From the NCBI RefSeq assembly GCF_016924655.1, contig NZ_JAFFJU010000003.1, positions 1-64,000 of the forward strand: a stretch of 64,000 nt of DNA, in the 5' to 3' direction. Position 1 is the stretch's first letter. Every line of letters starts with the position of its first letter. Source of the DNA: Sphingomonas arenae. GTDB taxonomy: Bacteria > Pseudomonadota > Alphaproteobacteria > Sphingomonadales > Sphingomonadaceae. A model generated the notes under the pieces. That model saw nothing but the letters and a program-made list of their open reading frames with translations, was not told the origin of the DNA and did no database searches. A program made the position numbers and the translations under genes. This document shows, piece after piece, positions 60,355 to 64,000 of this stretch.

Positions 60355-61284
60355 TCAGGCTGGCGCAAGCAGCAGCTTGAGGTGAGCGATGCAGCGTTCG
60401 AGATCGCCCTGCGCGCTGGGCAAGGCCTTGCGAAGGTTCATGAAGCCGTGGATCGTGCCTGCGCACTCGAGATAGACCGTCGAAACGCCGGCTTGAGCGC
60501 AGGCCGCGGCATAGGCGCGTCCCTGGTCCCGGATCGGGTCGAGTCCAGCCGTGACCACGAGGGTTGGAGGCATCCCATCTTGAGACCGGTGGAGCGGATC
60601 GTAGCGCCAGTCGCGGGCGGCGGGCGCATAGCATTCGTCGAACCAGTGCATGCTGTCGCGTGACAGGAGGTAGCCTTCGCCGAAATCCTCCAGGCTAGGG
60701 TAGCCTTCCGTCGGGTTCGCCGCCGGGTAGATCGGCCACTGCGCGAGGACCGGGACTTTGGCAGGCGAGTCGCGCAGGGCCAGGGCGGTCACGATAGCGA
60801 AGTTGCCGCCGGCACTGTCGCCGGCCAGCACGAGACCCGACGTTTGCAGACCCAGCTCAGCCGGGCTGGCCGCGAGCCACCGCGCTGATTCGATGGCATC
60901 CGTCACGCCGGCGGGGAAGGGGTGTTCCGGTGCGAGCCGGTAGTCGACCGAGACCACCGGCAGATCCAGCAGCCGGGCGATCTCCGCGCAGAGGGGCTCA
61001 TGGGTGGCGATATCGCCCAGGACGAAGCCGCCGCCGTGATAGAAGACCAGCACCGGTCCGGCACGGCGCTCCGTCCTCGCATCGTAGAGCCGCATCGGGC
61101 AGGGTCCGCCCGCGATGTCGCGGATGATCGCGAGCTCTCCGGTGGGCGCATCGAACAGGTGCTTGGAGGCATGCATCATGTTGCGTGCCTCGGCGAGCGA
61201 CACGTCGACGGCCCGCTTGGCGCCTCCGGCCGCCATCTGGTCGAGGAACGCGCGAACATCGGGACGAACAAAGGGCTGGGTCAT
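60355..61284 (-). CDS. Alpha/beta hydrolase, hormone-sensitive lipase family
   Basis: 309 aa esterase. Oxyanion motif HGGG in VLVFYHGGGFVLGD, nucleophile serine in LAGDSAGGNFAIV, aspartate in GLDPIRDQGRAYA and histidine in GTIHGFMNL. Cytosolic, no signal. Expected to cleave short-chain esters. ATG 61284. Divergent from korA. Confidence 0.92.
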   Translation of the reverse strand: MTQPFVRPDVRAFLDQMAAGGAKRAVDVSLAEARNMMHASKHLFDAPTGELAIIRDIAGGPCPMRLYDARTERRAGPVLVFYHGGGFVLGDIATHEPLCAEIARLLDLPVVSVDYRLAPEHPFPAGVTDAIESARWLAASPAELGLQTSGLVLAGDSAGGNFAIVTALALRDSPAKVPVLAQWPIYPAANPTEGYPSLEDFGEGYLLSRDSMHWFDECYAPAARDWRYDPLHRSQDGMPPTLVVTAGLDPIRDQGRAYAAACAQAGVSTVYLECAGTIHGFMNLRKALPSAQGDLERCIAHLKLLLAPA

Positions 61285-61418
61285 GCCGTCCTCATCGCGG
61301 CCAGCCGCCCCTGAGGCAAGCCGCAGGCCGGGCGATGGAGACCAGCTACTCTCCGCCCTCGCAAACTTGCCACAATGCGCTTAGATAGACCTCGAAACCC
61401 CACATCGCAGGATCTGTA

Positions 61419-63398
61419 ATGGCTACGGCCACCCATCTCCTCACCCCAGAAGAAGCGCACAGCGATGCGCCGCAGGAAGCCGTCGTCGTCCGCTTTGCCG
61501 GGGATTCCGGCGATGGGATGCAGCTGACCGGCGGCCAGTTCACCCTGTCCACGGCGCTGGCCGGCAACGACCTCGCGACATTCCCGGACTTTCCGGCAGA
61601 AATCCGGGCACCGCAGGGCACCACGTTCGGTGTATCGGCCTTCCAGATCAACTTCGGCTCCGCGGCGATCGAGACGGCGGGCGACGAGCCCGACGTGCTC
61701 ATCGCCATGAACCCGGCGGCCCTGAAGGTGAACGTGAACCAGCTTCGCGAGGGCGGGCTGATCATCGCCGACGAGGGGGAGTTCACGCAGCGCAACCTTG
61801 CGAAAGCGGGCTACGAGCAGAACCCGCTGGAGGATGACAGTCTGGCCAAGTGGCAGCTCGTGAAATTCAACATCTCACAGCTGACGCTGGACGCCGTGAA
61901 GCCGTTCGGGCTCGGCAACAAGGAAGCGCTTCGCTGCAAGAACATGTGGACCCTGGGGCTGGCGCTCTGGATGTTCGACCGTTCGCGTGAACCGATCGTG
62001 GATTGGCTCAAGACCAAGTTCGCCAAGGCTCCGCAGCTTGCAGAAGCGAACATTGCGGCCCTCAACGCCGGTCATGCCTATGGCGAGACGGTGGAGATGG
62101 GCGCGGCGGTGAAGCCGCGGCACATCGGTCCCGCTCCGGCGGAGCCCGGTCTCTATCGGACGGTGACCGGCGCGGAAGCGCTTGGGCTGGGCCTTGTGGC
62201 GGGTGCGCAGCTGGCAGGATTGCCGATGTTCTTCGGCTCCTATCCGATCACCCCGGCCTCGCCGCTGCTGCATCATCTCAGCCGCCTGAAGGAATATGGA
62301 ATCACGACCTTCCAGGCGGAGGACGAGATCGCCGCCATCTGCGCTGCCATTGGCGCGAGCTATGCGGGGCAGTTGGGCGTCACGTCATCGTCGGGTCCCG
62401 GCATTGCGCTGAAGACCGAGGCGATGGGTCTGGCGATCATGACCGAGCTGCCGCTGGTGATCGTCAACTCGCAGCGTGGCGGGCCGTCTACCGGGCTGCC
62501 GACGAAGACGGAGCAGTCCGATCTCTACCAGGCGGTCTACGGCCGCAATGGGGATGCGCCGCTGCCGGTGATCGCTGCCCGCTCGCCATCAGACGCGTTC
62601 GACTGCGCGATCGAGGCGTGTCGTATCGCCGCCCATTACATGACGCCCGTCATGCTGCTGACGGACGGCTACATCGCCAATGCTGCCGAACCGTGGAAGG
62701 TGCCGGACATGAGCGGCTACGCGCCGTTCCCCGTGCAATTCGCGAATGGTGATGCGCCGATGAAGGACGGCAAGCTGCTGCCCTATCAGCGCAACGACCG
62801 CATGGCTCGGCCGTGGGTCAAGCCAGGCACGCCGGGGCTGACGCACCGGATCGGCGGAATCGAGAAGAACCCGGGCACGGGCGACCTCGACTATTCGCCG
62901 GCCGCCCATGCGGAGATGACGCGCCAGCGGCACCAGAAGGTGCTGGGCATTGCCAACGACATCCCCGAGCAGGACGTATGTCTGGGCGAGCGCGGCGCAG
63001 CTATGGCCGTGGTCGGATGGGGTTCGACCTTCGGACCCATCCACCAGGCGGTCCGCCGGATGCGTGCGCGCGGCCACGACGTGGCCCACGTGCACATTCG
63101 CCACATCTGGCCGCTGCCGCGGAACCTCGGCGAACTGCTGAAGAGCTTCGGCCGGGTAATCGTGCCGGAGATGAACGCGGGCCAGCTCAAGACTGTGCTG
63201 CGCGATCAGTATCTGGTCGATGCGCGCTCCCTGACCAAGGTCAGTGGCCAGCCCTTCCGCATTGCCGAGATCGAGGCCGCCATCGCCGAGGCGCTGGAGG
63301 GGCATTCGCCCGTGAACCTGCGACCCGATCCGGCGCAGCTGCCGATCCGCGACTCCGGTCACGATGACGGTCGCACCGTCCGAGAAGGCCTTGCGTGA
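61419..63398 (+). CDS. korA: 2-oxoacid:ferredoxin oxidoreductase, fused gamma-alpha subunit
   Basis: 659 aa. The N-terminal gamma domain (about 20-200; VVVRFAGDSGDGMQLTGGQF) is followed by the alpha (pyrimidine-binding) domain from about 240 (GSYPITPASPLLHHLSRLKE, FQAEDEIAAICAAIGASYAG) and the domain II segment near the C-terminus (GWGSTFGPIHQAVRRMRARG). Two-subunit type with no ferredoxin domain; oxidises 2-oxoglutarate or a similar acid to the CoA ester. TGATG links it to a 24-aa peptide and then korB. Confidence 0.93.
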   Translation: MATATHLLTPEEAHSDAPQEAVVVRFAGDSGDGMQLTGGQFTLSTALAGNDLATFPDFPAEIRAPQGTTFGVSAFQINFGSAAIETAGDEPDVLIAMNPAALKVNVNQLREGGLIIADEGEFTQRNLAKAGYEQNPLEDDSLAKWQLVKFNISQLTLDAVKPFGLGNKEALRCKNMWTLGLALWMFDRSREPIVDWLKTKFAKAPQLAEANIAALNAGHAYGETVEMGAAVKPRHIGPAPAEPGLYRTVTGAEALGLGLVAGAQLAGLPMFFGSYPITPASPLLHHLSRLKEYGITTFQAEDEIAAICAAIGASYAGQLGVTSSSGPGIALKTEAMGLAIMTELPLVIVNSQRGGPSTGLPTKTEQSDLYQAVYGRNGDAPLPVIAARSPSDAFDCAIEACRIAAHYMTPVMLLTDGYIANAAEPWKVPDMSGYAPFPVQFANGDAPMKDGKLLPYQRNDRMARPWVKPGTPGLTHRIGGIEKNPGTGDLDYSPAAHAEMTRQRHQKVLGIANDIPEQDVCLGERGAAMAVVGWGSTFGPIHQAVRRMRARGHDVAHVHIRHIWPLPRNLGELLKSFGRVIVPEMNAGQLKTVLRDQYLVDARSLTKVSGQPFRIAEIEAAIAEALEGHSPVNLRPDPAQLPIRDSGHDDGRTVREGLA

Positions 63399-63472
63399 TG
63401 AAGCCGATCAACGCCTTTCCGCTGGTCGCCATGCTGATCGTCGTCCTGGTCCTCATTTACTGGCTGCTCTGA
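63398..63472 (+). CDS. Membrane microprotein between korA and korB
   Basis: 24 aa, [20 protein letters not shown] plus YWLL: one transmembrane helix with a short basic N-terminus. Its ATG overlaps the korA stop by 1 nt (TGATG) and its TGA is 1 nt before the korB ATG, so it sits exactly between two subunits of one enzyme and is translated in the same unit. The gap without it would be 75 nt. No family recalled; it may anchor the KorAB complex to the membrane. Confidence 0.6.
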   Translation: MKPINAFPLVAMLIVVLVLIYWLL

Positions 63473-63473
63473 C

Positions 63474-64000
63474 ATGAACGAACTCACCCCTATCGAGAAG
63501 ACCACTGCCAAGGACTGGGCGTCGGACCAGGAAGTCCGCTGGTGTCCGGGCTGCGGGGACTATGCGGTTCTGAAGGCCGTGCAGCGCACCATGCCTGACC
63601 TGGGCGTCGCGCGGGAGAAGACGGTGTTCGTCTCCGGGATCGGCTGTTCCAGCCGGTTCCCCTACTACATGGAGACATTCGGCTTCCATACCATCCACGG
63701 CCGAGCGCCGGCGGTGGCAACGGGCATCAAGCTGGCGAACCCGGAGCTGGACGTGTGGATCATCACCGGCGATGGCGACGCGCTGTCGATCGGCGGCAAC
63801 CACACGATGCACGTGCTGCGCCGCAACCTGAACTGCCAGATCCTGCTGTTCAACAACGAGATCTACGGCCTGACCAAGGGGCAATATTCTCCCACCAGCC
63901 GGATTGGGACCCGCTCGCCCTCCACGCCCTTCGGTTCGGTCGATCGCCCGACCCGGCCGGCGGCATTCGCCCTCGGCTCGGGCGCTCGCTTCGTTGCGCG
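63474..64000 (+). CDS. korB: 2-oxoacid:ferredoxin oxidoreductase beta subunit, N-terminal part (cut by window end)
   Basis: First 175 residues. The [4Fe-4S]/TPP domain begins [20 protein letters not shown] with C-P-G-C-G; a further cysteine lies in [20 protein letters not shown]. The TPP-Mg motif [12 protein letters not shown] and [17 protein letters not shown] are typical of KorB/OorB. ATG 63474, 1 nt after the microprotein stop. The 3' part lies beyond the window. Confidence 0.94.
   Translation, partial: MNELTPIEKTTAKDWASDQEVRWCPGCGDYAVLKAVQRTMPDLGVAREKTVFVSGIGCSSRFPYYMETFGFHTIHGRAPAVATGIKLANPELDVWIITGDGDALSIGGNHTMHVLRRNLNCQILLFNNEIYGLTKGQYSPTSRIGTRSPSTPFGSVDRPTRPAAFALGSGARFVA

Overview
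The window is GC-rich, densely packed chromosomal DNA from an alphaproteobacterium, most likely a sphingomonad (Sphingomonas/Sphingosinicella-like). The reasons are gene content and order: a TorF-like porin, a PEPxxWA-CTERM protein, several HWE-type histidine kinases, a DUF6894 gene, the order pcm - tolC - PopZ-like - S9 peptidase - valS, a Mg-type HemB, and many tiny hydrophilic proteins. No phage, transposase, plasmid or CRISPR signal was seen.

Layout. 1-6600: an omega-aminotransferase and alanine dehydrogenase operon faces a porin and a gamma-glutamyl-putrescine block (puuA-like, puuB-like, second puuA-like). 6600-11300: a looser block with a PEP-CTERM protein, secreted and tiny proteins, a response regulator facing a GAF histidine kinase, a frameshifted DUF6894 gene and sphingomonad-type palindromic repeats. 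11270-17720: a LysR regulator divergent from a complete putrescine/spermidine ABC importer (potF-H-I-G) with an aminotransferase at its end. 17750-21600: trmL, an HWE kinase with two single-domain response regulators, then a Crp-family regulator overlapping a sensor-less HWE kinase. 21750-26260: a complete cyanophycin operon (cphA, isoaspartyl dipeptidase, cphB). 26400-34860: small proteins, tRNA-Cys, SLC13 permease, lipoprotein, DUF202 protein, M16 peptidase, pcm, tolC. 34880-47330: PopZ-like, S9 peptidase, valS, MATE, lipid kinase, hemB, an MFS/spermidine-synthase-like fusion, GNAT, lipoprotein. 47426-53680: tRNA-Arg and an overlapping operon DUF4129 - DUF4350 - MoxR - DUF58 - SpoIIM-like - RDD. 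53670-55410: OmpA-like and small proteins. 55535-59010: arginine succinyltransferase pathway genes (M20 hydrolase - astA - astB). 59149-64000: rppH, glycine-zipper-like protein, alpha/beta hydrolase, and 2-oxoacid:ferredoxin oxidoreductase korA - microprotein - korB (cut by the window end).

Theme. About half of the window handles arginine-derived nitrogen: polyamine import, gamma-glutamylation, oxidation and transamination, alanine recycling, storage of Asp-Arg as cyanophycin and its mobilisation, and arginine catabolism by the succinyltransferase route. Two matching ATC-N9-GAT dyads, one in front of the aminotransferase and one in front of lysR/potF, suggest that one LysR protein ties the separate polyamine transcription units together. 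The most unusual expression signal is a perfect hairpin between a strong Shine-Dalgarno and the start of puuA, which may bring the two together when folded.
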